A stretch of DNA of 64,000 bases from Aromatoleum petrolei (GTDB lineage Bacteria; Pseudomonadota; Gammaproteobacteria; Burkholderiales; Rhodocyclaceae): the NCBI RefSeq assembly GCF_017894385.1, contig NZ_CP059560.1:4162501-4226500 (forward strand). The letters run 5' to 3'. The position numbers were made by a program, and so were the translations under genes. Positions 1 through 8,432 of the stretch are shown here, piece by piece; the stretch's first letter is position 1; the number at the start of each line of letters is the position of its first letter. The notes beneath the pieces were generated by a model. It ran no database searches and was not told the DNA's origin. It was given only the letters and a program-made list of their open reading frames with translations.

Positions 1-564
1 AACGACGTCCTCGACGAGTTCTTCCACACCGGCGTGTATCGTCCGCGCAAGGCCGCGGAGACGCATGTCACCTCCAGCCCGTCGATGGACATCTCCAAAG
101 CGTCGAACTTCGAGCGCTTCATCTTCGATCTGGTCGGCCGCAATCCGCAGCGTGTCGCCGAGCTGTGGAAATCGGTCGATGCCGGCGGGGCGTTCGATCT
201 CGCTGCCAGCGGCGAATTTGCCGACATCCTGAATTACGCTTTCGTTTCGGGACGCAGCTCACATGCCGACCGGCTTGCGACCATCCGGCAGGTGTTCGAC
301 ACCTACGGCACGATGCTAGACACGCACACCGCGGACGGCGTCAAGGTGGCCTGGGACTGCGCCGACTCGGTGCCCGCAGGCGTGCCGCTGTTGGTGCTCG
401 AAACCGCGCTGCCGGTCAAGTTTGCCGAAACGATCCGCGAGGCCCTCGGACGCGAGCCGGAGCGTCCCGCCGAGCTGGAAGGCATCGAGGCGTTGCCGCA
501 GCGGGTCGAGGTCATGGCGCCCGACGTCGAGGCGGTCAAGCGGTTCATCGTCGAGCACCTGTAG
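1..564 (+). CDS. thrC: Threonine synthase, C-terminal part (5' end outside window)
   Basis: The frame is open from base 1 and ends at TAG 562-564, so only the last 187 residues are present. Threonine synthase converts O-phosphohomoserine to threonine with PLP, in the cytoplasm. The stretch TSSPSMDISKASNFERFIFD resembles the C-terminal region of the long bacterial (E. coli-type) ThrC, where a conserved SPSMDI..SNFER segment occurs; the PLP lysine would lie upstream of the window. A GTG at 34 is an internal valine codon, not a start, because coding sequence continues to base 1. A convergent nadC follows after a GC-rich hairpin. Confidence 0.88.
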   Translation, partial: NDVLDEFFHTGVYRPRKAAETHVTSSPSMDISKASNFERFIFDLVGRNPQRVAELWKSVDAGGAFDLAASGEFADILNYAFVSGRSSHADRLATIRQVFDTYGTMLDTHTADGVKVAWDCADSVPAGVPLLVLETALPVKFAETIREALGREPERPAELEGIEALPQRVEVMAPDVEAVKRFIVEHL

Positions 565-575
565 GCCTGACGTAT

Positions 576-606
576 GCGCGGGGTCGGCTTCGTGCCGGCC
601 CCGCGC
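576..606. terminator. GC-rich hairpin between convergent thrC and nadC
   Basis: A 13-bp stem (GCGCGGGGTCGGC against GCCGGCCCCGCGC, one G-T wobble) closes a 5-nt loop between the ends of thrC and nadC. There is no T-run on either side, so it is either a weak bidirectional terminator or a transcript-end-stabilising hairpin. Confidence 0.45.
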
Positions 607-613
607 CTGCGGC

Positions 614-1462
614 TTACTCTTCCGTGTGGCGCAGCGACAGGTCGAGGGCGCGGACGTCCTTGGTCAGGCTGCCGATGGAGATGCGGTCCACCCCGGTTTC
701 GGCGATGGCGCGTACCTTCTCCAGACTCACACCGCCCGAGGCTTCCAGTTCGGCACGTCCGGCGGCAATGCGCACCGCCTCGCGCATCGTCGCGAGATTC
801 ATGTTGTCGAGCAGGATCATCTTCGCTCCGGCGGCCAGCGCTTCCTCGAGCTGATCGAGGTTCTCGACCTCGATCTCGATGAACACGTTGGAGGGGGCGA
901 TCTTCTTCGCCTCCTCCATCACGCGGGCGATGCTCCCCGCCGCGATGATGTGGTTTTCCTTGATGAGGATGCCGTCATAGAGGCCGACGCGGTGGTTGGT
1001 GCCGCCGCCCACGGCTACCGCATACTTCTGCGCCAGGCGCAGTCCGGGCAAGGTCTTGCGTGTGTCGACGATCTTCGCGCCGGTGCCGGCGACCGCGTCG
1101 ACGAAGCGGCGGGTGACGGTGGCGGTGCCCGACAGCAGCTGCAGGAAATTGAGCGCGGTGCGCTCGGCAGTGAGCAGTATGCGTGCGTTGGCGACGACGT
1201 CGCACAGCACCTGGCCCGGCTCGACTCGATCACCGTCGCTCACGTGCCAGATGATCGTGGCTGCCGGACTCAGCGCGGCGAAGGCGGCCTCGAACCAGGC
1301 CGTGCCGCACACGATGGCGTCCTCGCGCGTGATGACGCGGCCGCGGGCGTCAGTGTCTGCGGCGATCAGGCGTGCGGTCAGGTCACCGGTGCCGACGTCT
1401 TCGGCCAGCGATGCGGCGACATTGCGCTGAATCTCGATGCGCAGTTGTTGTGACAGGTTCAT
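614..1462 (-). CDS. nadC: Nicotinate-nucleotide pyrophosphorylase (carboxylating)
   Basis: Quinolinate phosphoribosyltransferase converts quinolinate and PRPP to nicotinate mononucleotide, CO2 and PPi in de novo NAD synthesis. The 282-aa length fits the family. Family signatures are visible: EDVGTGDLTA near the N-terminus, DTRKTLPGLR, KENHI, EIEVENLDQ, ILLDNM, EASGGVS and ISIGSLT, the last ones lining the phosphate-binding barrel. An in-frame GTG lies three codons upstream (1471). I chose ATG 1462 because the protein then begins MNLSQQL; no strong ribosome binding site separates the two. The neighbours are convergent thrC and divergent EamA, so it looks monocistronic. Confidence 0.95.
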   Translation of the reverse strand: MNLSQQLRIEIQRNVAASLAEDVGTGDLTARLIAADTDARGRVITREDAIVCGTAWFEAAFAALSPAATIIWHVSDGDRVEPGQVLCDVVANARILLTAERTALNFLQLLSGTATVTRRFVDAVAGTGAKIVDTRKTLPGLRLAQKYAVAVGGGTNHRVGLYDGILIKENHIIAAGSIARVMEEAKKIAPSNVFIEIEVENLDQLEEALAAGAKMILLDNMNLATMREAVRIAAGRAELEASGGVSLEKVRAIAETGVDRISIGSLTKDVRALDLSLRHTEE

Positions 1463-1563
1463 GGCGGGCACGGCTCGGTATGATTAAACAGAAATTCTAG
1501 CCCGTCCGCCGGGGGACGGGGCAAGCATCGCCGGAACGCGGTGCGGCGATAACAGGAGTCGAA

Positions 1564-2460
1564 GTGAGAGCGCGCGACCTGACCGAACTGCTGATCCTCG
1601 CCGCCCTGTGGGGCGGGTCGTTCCTCTTCATGCGCGTCGCGGCCCCGGAGTTCGGCCCGGCGGCCCTGATCGAAGTCCGAGTGGGGCTGGCTGCCCTGTT
1701 GCTGCTGCCGGTCCTCGCGTGGCGAGGCAAGCTTGCCCCCTTGTGGCGCAAGGCCGGGCCCCTGCTGTTCGTCGGGCTGACCAACTCCGCCTTGCCTTTC
1801 GTCCTGTATGCGTGGGCGGCGTTGTCGGTCACTGCGGGTTTTGCGTCCATCGTCAATGCCACGTCGCCGCTGTTCGCGGCGCTGGTCGCCTGGGTGTGGC
1901 TCAAGGATCGCCTGTCGGCGGCGGCGGCCTTCGGCCTGCTGCTCGGCCTGCTCGGGGTCATGATCCTCGTGTGGGGCAAGGCCTCGTTCCAGGCCGGCGG
2001 CTCGGGCTGGGCGGTGGCAGCCTGCCTCGCGGCGACACTGAATTACGGCATCGCTGCCAATTTCACCAAACGCCATCTGACGGGCGTGGATCCGATGGCC
2101 ATCGCCACCGGCAGCCAACTCTACGCGGCCCTCGTGCTCGCGCCCTTCGCCGTCTGGCTGTGGCCGCAGGCAATGCCGTCGCGCGAGGCCTGGATTGCAG
2201 TGCTCCTGCTCGCATTCGCCTGCACCGGCGTCGCCTACGTCATGTACTTCCGCCTCATCGCCCACATCGGGCCGGCGCGCGCGATCGCGGTCACTTTCCT
2301 GATCCCCGTCTTCGGCATGTTATGGGGGGCGATGCTGCTCGACGAGGAAATCAGCTCGAACATGCTTGCCGGATGCGCGGTGATCCTCGCCGGCACGGGG
2401 CTCGCCACGGGGGCCATCCGCCTGCCGCGTCGCCCCAATGTCGCGCGGGGCAGGGGCTGA
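1564..2460 (+). CDS. EamA-family (DMT superfamily) transporter
   Basis: A 298-aa, very hydrophobic protein with about ten membrane-spanning segments in two five-helix EamA repeats (roughly 5-140 and 150-285). The N-terminus LLILAALWGGSFLFMRVA is the typical first helix of the drug/metabolite exporter family. Substrates of these carriers (amino acids, metabolites, drugs) cannot be read from sequence. The start is GTG 1564, preceded by AGGAG at 1554-1558. It stands alone between nadC (divergent) and the HD-GYP gene (convergent). Confidence 0.88.
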   Translation: MRARDLTELLILAALWGGSFLFMRVAAPEFGPAALIEVRVGLAALLLLPVLAWRGKLAPLWRKAGPLLFVGLTNSALPFVLYAWAALSVTAGFASIVNATSPLFAALVAWVWLKDRLSAAAAFGLLLGLLGVMILVWGKASFQAGGSGWAVAACLAATLNYGIAANFTKRHLTGVDPMAIATGSQLYAALVLAPFAVWLWPQAMPSREAWIAVLLLAFACTGVAYVMYFRLIAHIGPARAIAVTFLIPVFGMLWGAMLLDEEISSNMLAGCAVILAGTGLATGAIRLPRRPNVARGRG

Positions 2461-2492
2461 ACGGGCTTCGCGCCGCGCGGCGCAAATGCACC

Positions 2493-3740
2493 TCAGTTCC
2501 TGCTGCCGTCCACGAAATAATCGAGCCGCCCGCGCGGCGCGAGGTATTCGACGGTTTCGACCGGCAGTGTCGCCGGGCTCAGCGCCGCTTCCACCTTCAG
2601 GTCGGCATCGCGCAGGTCCACCAGCATGGCTTCCGAGCGCGGAATGTCCGGGTCATGCAGCATCACGAGCGGATGAAGAAGGTTTGCCGGATTGGTTTCG
2701 ACCACCATGCCGACGCCGCCGTTCGATAGCGCCACGAAGGTGCCCGGCGGATACACCCCCAGCGTCTTGATGAACAGTTGCACAAGCTGCTCGTCGTAAT
2801 GCTTGTTCTCGGCGCGGAATATCTGGCGCAGCGCTTCGGCCGGCGCCTTGGCCTCGCGCAGGTCGAAGGGATTGCACAGGTTGTCGTAACGGTTCGCGAT
2901 GGCTGCGATGCGGGCGAGGCGGGGGATCTTCTCGCCCGCGAGCCGGTTGGGAAAGCCGCTGCCGTCGAAGAACTCGTGGTGGCAGGCGATCACGTTGCGC
3001 ACCGGCACGGGAAGGTCGCGCATGCCGCTGACCGCCTTGATCCCGTAGCCCACATGGGCGCGGTAGAACTCCTCCTCGGGCCCGGTGCGCCTGGCGTTGC
3101 GCAGGATGCGCGGCGGAATCTCCTGCTTGCCGATGTCGTGGAGCAGGGCCCCGAGCCCAAGGTGGCGCATCTCCTCTTCCGACAGACCCAGTGTCTTCCC
3201 CAGCATCAGCGACAAGGCCATGACGTTGAGCGCATGGAAAGCCAAGCCGCCTTCGCGGCTCTTCTGGTTGACCAGATGGATCACCATGCTGTCATTGCCC
3301 AGCAGGTTCTCCACCAGGCTGCCGACTAAGGCATTGGCTTGCCGTTGAGCGTCCTGCGGCCGGCTCAGCAGCGACCGGAACACATCCCCGGCGGCAATCG
3401 CCTGCTGCTCGAACAGGCGCTCGCGGCGCGCCAAGCCTTCGCGCTGTTCGCGCACCCGTGCGATGCGCACGCGCTTCTCGTCCTGCATGCCGGCGAGGGC
3501 GGCGGTACCGAAATCCGGCTCGGGCGCGGGAACGTTCGCAGCGCGGGGCGGCAGGGGCTCCGCGGTGCTGCGCGCCGGATCCCATTCGATCTCCGTGATG
3601 CCCATCTCGCGCAGCGCCTGGATCTGCTTTTCGCTCGACAGGCAAAAGCGGTTCAGCAGGAAAGGGTGCCCCATCCAGCCGAGGGAGACCAGGGAAATGA
3701 ATACGCCCGGCCGGAGACGGTCGACGCTGATTTGCGGCAT
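2493..3740 (-). CDS. HD-GYP domain protein (putative cyclic-di-GMP phosphodiesterase)
   Basis: A 415-aa cytoplasmic protein. Residues 1-130 look like the DUF3391 domain often found N-terminal to HD-GYP modules. Residues 150-330 form the HD-GYP domain with LLHDIGKQ (HD pair and following GK) and HHEFFDGSGFP. The signature reads GFP instead of GYP, a conservative change seen in some members. HD-GYP proteins hydrolyse c-di-GMP and influence motility and biofilm. There is no receiver domain or membrane segment, so the input must come through DUF3391. Single gene; it is divergent from nothing close by and sits about 110 bp from the end of nnr. Confidence 0.87.
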   Translation of the reverse strand: MPQISVDRLRPGVFISLVSLGWMGHPFLLNRFCLSSEKQIQALREMGITEIEWDPARSTAEPLPPRAANVPAPEPDFGTAALAGMQDEKRVRIARVREQREGLARRERLFEQQAIAAGDVFRSLLSRPQDAQRQANALVGSLVENLLGNDSMVIHLVNQKSREGGLAFHALNVMALSLMLGKTLGLSEEEMRHLGLGALLHDIGKQEIPPRILRNARRTGPEEEFYRAHVGYGIKAVSGMRDLPVPVRNVIACHHEFFDGSGFPNRLAGEKIPRLARIAAIANRYDNLCNPFDLREAKAPAEALRQIFRAENKHYDEQLVQLFIKTLGVYPPGTFVALSNGGVGMVVETNPANLLHPLVMLHDPDIPRSEAMLVDLRDADLKVEAALSPATLPVETVEYLAPRGRLDYFVDGSRN

Positions 3741-3849
3741 TGCTCTGTTACAAAATCGGACCCGGCAATTCTAGCAGCCCAATCTTGCGATGATGGGCGG
3801 AGAACCCGGGTTGTTCGTCGAAAATCACCGCCCGTGTCGTGTCGAGCAC

Positions 3850-5355
3850 TCAGAGCCCCTTGGTCGCCTGGATCGTCCACGCATTGAAGATGCCGCGTGA
3901 AGCCTCCGCGACCTCGCTTGCCGTCAGGCCTACCGGGCCGATGCCTTCGCGCGCGAGCCGGTCGGCTGCTGCGCCATGCAAGTGTACTGCGGCGATAAGG
4001 CCGGATTCGGCCGGCCACCCTTGCGCGACGAGGCTCGCGATCAGCCCGGTGAGGACGTCGCCCATGCCGGCGCTGGCCATGCCGGGATGGCCCGTGCTGT
4101 TGATCAGCCAGCGGCCATCCGGCGTCGCGATGACGCTCCCGCTGCCCTTCAGGACTACGACCGCATTGAAGGTCCGGGCGATATCCAGTGTGCTCGCCAC
4201 GCGATCGCTCTGTACGGCGGCCGTGTTCGAGCGCAGCAGGCGACCTGCCTCGCCGGGGTGTGGCGTCATCACCGTGGGCGCCTCGCGTGCGGCGACGAGC
4301 GAACGCAGGTTCTCCGAGGCGGCGACGATGTTCAGGGCGTCGGCGTCGAGTATCACGGGGCGCGCTTGCCGGATCGCCCGTTCAAGCAGCGTGGCGGCGA
4401 CCTCGCCGTCGCCCAGTCCCGGCCCCAGCGCGAGCACGGTTGCGTGTTCGATGACGTCGTCCGGACGCTGCAGCATCAGCTCGGGCTGGGTGAAGTCGAC
4501 TGCAGGGGCGGCGGCGTCCACCAATCCCGTGAGCACGCGCCCGCAGCCAAGTTTCAGCGCCGCGCGCCCTGCGAGCAGAGCCGCGCCGGTCATGCCCCGC
4601 GCGCCGCCGATGATGCCGACGTCGCCATAACAGCCCTTGTGGGTGTTCTGCAGGCGCTGTCTCAGGAAAGGTCTGAGGATGCCCGGCTGGATCTGGAGGC
4701 CCATGGGCTGCAGGTAGTTCGGCGGATCGACGTCGAGTCGGTGCACGTTGACGACGCCGGCGATGTCCGGGCCGTCGTGTGTGAGAAGTCCCGGTTTTAG
4801 CGCCAGGAAGGTGAGCGTCGTCGTAGCATGGAAGACCGTGCCGAGCACCCGGCCCGTGTCGGCATCCAGGCCACTCGGAATGTCAATCGCCAGCCGGGGG
4901 GCGTGCTGTGCGTTGAGCGCGTCGATCCATTTGGCATGTCGTCCGGTGACCGGGCTGCGCAGTCCGATGCCGAACAGGGCGTCGACCACCAGCGCCCACC
5001 CGTTTGCCGGTGCCGCCGGGAAGTCCGAGACCGTCTCGCCTCCGGCCGCGCGCCATGCCGCAAAGGCGGCCGCGGCGTCGCGTGGCAGCTTCGCCGCGTC
5101 GTCGGCAAAGGCAACCGTTACGTTGCGTCCGGCCTGCAGCAGCCGGCGCGCCATCACGAAGCCGTCGCCGCCGTTGTTTCCTGGGCCGCAGGCGATCAGC
5201 ACATGGCCCGCGCGATCCTGCGTCAGGCGCACGGCTTCTTCCGCAGCCACACGTCCGGCACGCTCCATCAGGCTTGGCTGTGCGTGCGGTGCGACCAGCG
5301 CTTCGATCGTACGGATGCCGTCTACCGGGTAGATCGGTTTGGGCGGCAGGAACAT
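3850..5355 (-). CDS. nnr: Bifunctional NAD(P)H-hydrate repair enzyme (epimerase + dehydratase)
   Basis: A 501-aa fusion of the YjeF_N epimerase (about residues 1-215) and the YjeF_C/NnrD dehydratase (about 225-495). Together they repair hydrated NADH and NADPH. The epimerase shows CGPGNNGGDGFVMAR. The dehydratase shows PHPGEAGRLL, VVLKGSGSVIATPDG and the substrate/ADP-binding GHPGMASAGMGDVLTG. The length is normal for the fused form. The start ATG 5355 has a GGAGG-type Shine-Dalgarno just upstream. In several proteobacteria nnr lies beside tsaE; here it does not. Confidence 0.95.
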   Translation of the reverse strand: MFLPPKPIYPVDGIRTIEALVAPHAQPSLMERAGRVAAEEAVRLTQDRAGHVLIACGPGNNGGDGFVMARRLLQAGRNVTVAFADDAAKLPRDAAAAFAAWRAAGGETVSDFPAAPANGWALVVDALFGIGLRSPVTGRHAKWIDALNAQHAPRLAIDIPSGLDADTGRVLGTVFHATTTLTFLALKPGLLTHDGPDIAGVVNVHRLDVDPPNYLQPMGLQIQPGILRPFLRQRLQNTHKGCYGDVGIIGGARGMTGAALLAGRAALKLGCGRVLTGLVDAAAPAVDFTQPELMLQRPDDVIEHATVLALGPGLGDGEVAATLLERAIRQARPVILDADALNIVAASENLRSLVAAREAPTVMTPHPGEAGRLLRSNTAAVQSDRVASTLDIARTFNAVVVLKGSGSVIATPDGRWLINSTGHPGMASAGMGDVLTGLIASLVAQGWPAESGLIAAVHLHGAAADRLAREGIGPVGLTASEVAEASRGIFNAWTIQATKGL

Positions 5356-5568
5356 GGAGCCTCCGGCAGGAAGGGAAATGCCAGATTCTAGCCCCTGTCG
5401 GAATTATGACGTCAATGTGTGGTCGGCAATGGCGGGCAAAAGGCTGTCATGGGAGCGTGTGCGCAAGCCGCTGCCGATCGCGTTCTTCGCGCACGTGGGG
5501 GGGCGACGCCCGTGATGACGCGTGAGGGAAGGGCGCTTTGCCGCGTCCTGCGCGCGGGGCAGGCTCGT

Positions 5569-7107
5569 CTAGTTCTCGGCCTGTCCCCGGCGCTTTTCGA
5601 GACGCGTTTCCTGCACCAACTCCACCGTCCCGTCCTCATGCTGGCTCTCGAGTCGTACCGTGAAGCCCCACAGTCGCGCCATGTGCTTCATCACCTCGTC
5701 GATGTTTCCGCCCAGGGGGCGCTTGCGGTACTGCTGGTGACGCAGCGTCAGCGAGCGGTCGCCGCGCAGGTCCACGTTCCACACCTGGATGTTCGGCTCG
5801 CGGCTGCCCAGGTTGTACTGGTCGGACAGGATCTCGCGCACGCGGCGGTAGCCCGTCTCGTCGTGGATCGCCGAGACCTTGAGCTTCGCCTCGTGCTCGT
5901 CGTCGAGGATCGCGAACATGCGGAAATCGCGCATGATCTTCGGTGACAGGTATTGCGCGACGAAGCTCTCGTCCTTGAAGTTCTTCATCGCGAAGTCGAA
6001 GGTCTCGCGCCAGTCGCTGCCCGCAATTTCGGGAAACCAGGCCCGGTCTTCCTCGGTCGGGTCTTCGCAAATGCGCTTGATGTCCTGCCACATCGCAAAG
6101 CCCAGCGCGTAGGGGTTGATGCCGCTGTACCAGCGATCGTTGTACGAGGGTTGGTACACCACGTTGGTATGCGACTGCAGGAATTCCAGCATGAAGCTGT
6201 CCGCGAGGAGCCCTTCGTCGTACAGCTTGTTGATCAGCGTGTAGTGCCAGAAGCACGCCCAGCCCTCGTTCATGACCTGAGTCTGGCGCTGCGGGAAGAA
6301 GTACTGCGCGATCTTGCGCACGATGCGCACGACTTCGCGTTGCCAGGGCTCCAGCAGCGGCGCGTGCTTCTCCACGAAGTAAAGCAGGTTCTCCTCGGGT
6401 TCGGGTGGAAAGCGGGGGGGGGCGATCTTCCCTGGTTTGGCGTCGTGAGCCGGCAGCGTCCGCCACAGCTCGTTGACCTGGCTCTGCAAGTATTCCGTGC
6501 GCTCAGCCTGGCGCAGCTTTTCTTTCGCCAGCGACAGCTTCGGGGGGCGCTTGTAGCGATCCACGCCCAGGTTCATCAGCGCGTGACAGGAGTCGAGCAG
6601 CAGTTCGACCTCCTCCTCGCCGTACCGCTCCTCGCACTGAGCGATGTAGTTCCGTGCGAACACCAGATAATCGATGATCGCGTCTGCATTCGTCCAGGTG
6701 CGGAAGAGGTAGTTGCCCTTGAAGAAGCTGTTGTGCCCGTAGGCCGCATGCGCGATCACCAGCGCCTGCATCGTCAGCGTGTTCTCCTCCATCAGGTAGG
6801 CGATGCAGGGGTTCGAGTTGATGACGATCTCGTAGGCGAGTCCCATCTGGCCGCGCCGGTAGCTCTTTTCCGTCGACAGGAAGTGCTTCCCGAATGACCA
6901 GTGGTGATAGTTCACCGGCATGCCCACCGAGGCGTAGGCGTCCATCATCTGTTCCGAGGTGATCAGTTCGATCTGTGCCGGATAGGTGTCCAAGTCGTAA
7001 TTCGCCGCCACGCGCGCGATTTCGGTGTGGTAGGCGTCGATGGCCTCGAACGTCCACTCGGACGTCGCCGGCAGCTGCTTGACCTTCTTTGAGGTGGCGC
7101 GCTTCAT
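5569..7107 (-). CDS. SpoVR family protein
   Basis: A 512-aa soluble protein matching the SpoVR/YcgB family throughout (N-terminal SEWTFEAIDAYHTEIARVAANY, then EQMMDAYASVGMPVNYHHW and NEGWACFWHYTLINKLYDEG). Its biochemical role is unknown; in enterobacteria YcgB is co-regulated with YeaG and YeaH under stress and nitrogen limitation. Its ATG overlaps the TGA of yeaH by four bases (7104-7107, ATGA), so it is translationally coupled as the third gene of a prkA-yeaH-spoVR operon. Confidence 0.95.
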   Translation of the reverse strand: MKRATSKKVKQLPATSEWTFEAIDAYHTEIARVAANYDLDTYPAQIELITSEQMMDAYASVGMPVNYHHWSFGKHFLSTEKSYRRGQMGLAYEIVINSNPCIAYLMEENTLTMQALVIAHAAYGHNSFFKGNYLFRTWTNADAIIDYLVFARNYIAQCEERYGEEEVELLLDSCHALMNLGVDRYKRPPKLSLAKEKLRQAERTEYLQSQVNELWRTLPAHDAKPGKIAPPRFPPEPEENLLYFVEKHAPLLEPWQREVVRIVRKIAQYFFPQRQTQVMNEGWACFWHYTLINKLYDEGLLADSFMLEFLQSHTNVVYQPSYNDRWYSGINPYALGFAMWQDIKRICEDPTEEDRAWFPEIAGSDWRETFDFAMKNFKDESFVAQYLSPKIMRDFRMFAILDDEHEAKLKVSAIHDETGYRRVREILSDQYNLGSREPNIQVWNVDLRGDRSLTLRHQQYRKRPLGGNIDEVMKHMARLWGFTVRLESQHEDGTVELVQETRLEKRRGQAEN

Positions 7108-8372
7108 ACAAAATTCTTCTTGAAGAGTTCGCGAAACACCGGATAGATGTCAGCCGGTTCCTCGATGCGCTGCAGGGCGAAGTTCTTGTGCTCGCCCGAC
7201 AGCTTTTCATACTCCCGCCACAGGTTCTGCGGCTCGCCCGGTGTGATCTCGATGTACGCGAAGTACTGGCACCACGGCAGGATCTGCGACCCCAGCAGCT
7301 CGCGACAGATCGGGGAGTCGTTGTCCCAGTTGTCGCCGTCCGAGGCCTGCGCACCGTAGATGTTCCAGGTGCCGTGCGCGTAGCGTTCGGCGATCACCTC
7401 GTGCATCAGCTTCAGCGCGCTCGAAACCACCGTTCCGCCGGACTCGCGCGAATGGAAGAACTCGTCCTCGTCCACTTCCTTCGCCACCGTGTGGTGACGG
7501 ATGAAGACGACTTCGATCTGTTCGTAGGTGCGTGTTAGGAAGAGGTACAGGAGCATGAAGAAGCGCTTCGCCGTGGCCTTCTTCTCCTCGTCCATCGAGC
7601 CGGAGACGTCCATCACGCAGAACATCACCGCCTGCGTCGTCGGCTTCGGCACGCGGATGCGGTTGTTGTAGCGCAGGTCGAAGCTGTCGATGAAGGGGAT
7701 CGCCTCGATCTTCGCGCGCAGGCGCCCGATCTCGTCCTTGAGGTTCAGCGCTTCCTCGCAGTCCTCGCCCGACTCCTCGATGACCCTGTCCAGTTCCTTC
7801 TGCAGTTCGCGCAGGCGCGCGGAAAACGGCGAGCCGAGCGCCAGCCGGCGCCCCAGGGCGCCGCGCATCGAGCGCACGATGTTGATGTTCATCGGCGAGC
7901 CGTCGGACGTGAAGCCGGCGCGCTGGGTCTTGTAGTCCGAGATGCGCGCGAGCTGGGTGCGGACCAGGTTGGGCAGGGCAAGGTCGTCGAAGAAAATGTC
8001 GAGAAATTCCTCGCGCGACAGGTGGAACACGAAATCGTCTTCGCCTTCACCTTCGTTGCTCGCCTTGCCCTGGCCTCGCCCGCCGCCCCCGCCGGAAGGG
8101 GGGCGGTTGATCAGGTCGCCGCTGGCGAACTGATCGTTGCCCGAAAAGACCTGTTCCCAGATGCCGCCCTTGCCATGCTGGAACTGCGGCTCGCTCAGAT
8201 CCTTGGATGGGATCGTGATCTGTTCGCCGTTGTCCAGGTCGCGGATCGAGCGATCCTGGATCGCGTCGCTCACCGCGCGGCGAATCTGCTGCTTGAAGCG
8301 GCGCATGAAGCGCTGGCGATTGACCGCGCTTTTCTTCTTGCTGTCGAACCGTCGATCGATGATGCGCGTCAT
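7104..8372 (-). CDS. yeaH: YeaH/YhbH family (DUF444) protein
   Basis: A 422-aa protein of the DUF444 family. It has a basic N-terminus (MTRIIDRRFDSKKKSAVNRQ), a Gly-rich linker (PPSGGGGGRGQGK) and a C-terminal VWA-like part with MDVSGSMDEEKK, a MIDAS-type metal-binding motif. Family members accompany PrkA/YeaG kinases and are probably partner or substrate proteins. I start at ATG 8372, preceded by GGAG, and not at the longer in-frame 8429, because the family starts at MTRIIDRR. It lies between prkA (60 bp upstream) and spoVR (4-bp overlap). Confidence 0.94.
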   Translation of the reverse strand: MTRIIDRRFDSKKKSAVNRQRFMRRFKQQIRRAVSDAIQDRSIRDLDNGEQITIPSKDLSEPQFQHGKGGIWEQVFSGNDQFASGDLINRPPSGGGGGRGQGKASNEGEGEDDFVFHLSREEFLDIFFDDLALPNLVRTQLARISDYKTQRAGFTSDGSPMNINIVRSMRGALGRRLALGSPFSARLRELQKELDRVIEESGEDCEEALNLKDEIGRLRAKIEAIPFIDSFDLRYNNRIRVPKPTTQAVMFCVMDVSGSMDEEKKATAKRFFMLLYLFLTRTYEQIEVVFIRHHTVAKEVDEDEFFHSRESGGTVVSSALKLMHEVIAERYAHGTWNIYGAQASDGDNWDNDSPICRELLGSQILPWCQYFAYIEITPGEPQNLWREYEKLSGEHKNFALQRIEEPADIYPVFRELFKKNFV

Positions 8373-8432
8373 GTATGTCTCCGGCAGGGATGCGCAGCGC
8401 CGCCCGGACATGTCGTCCGGACGACGCATCCG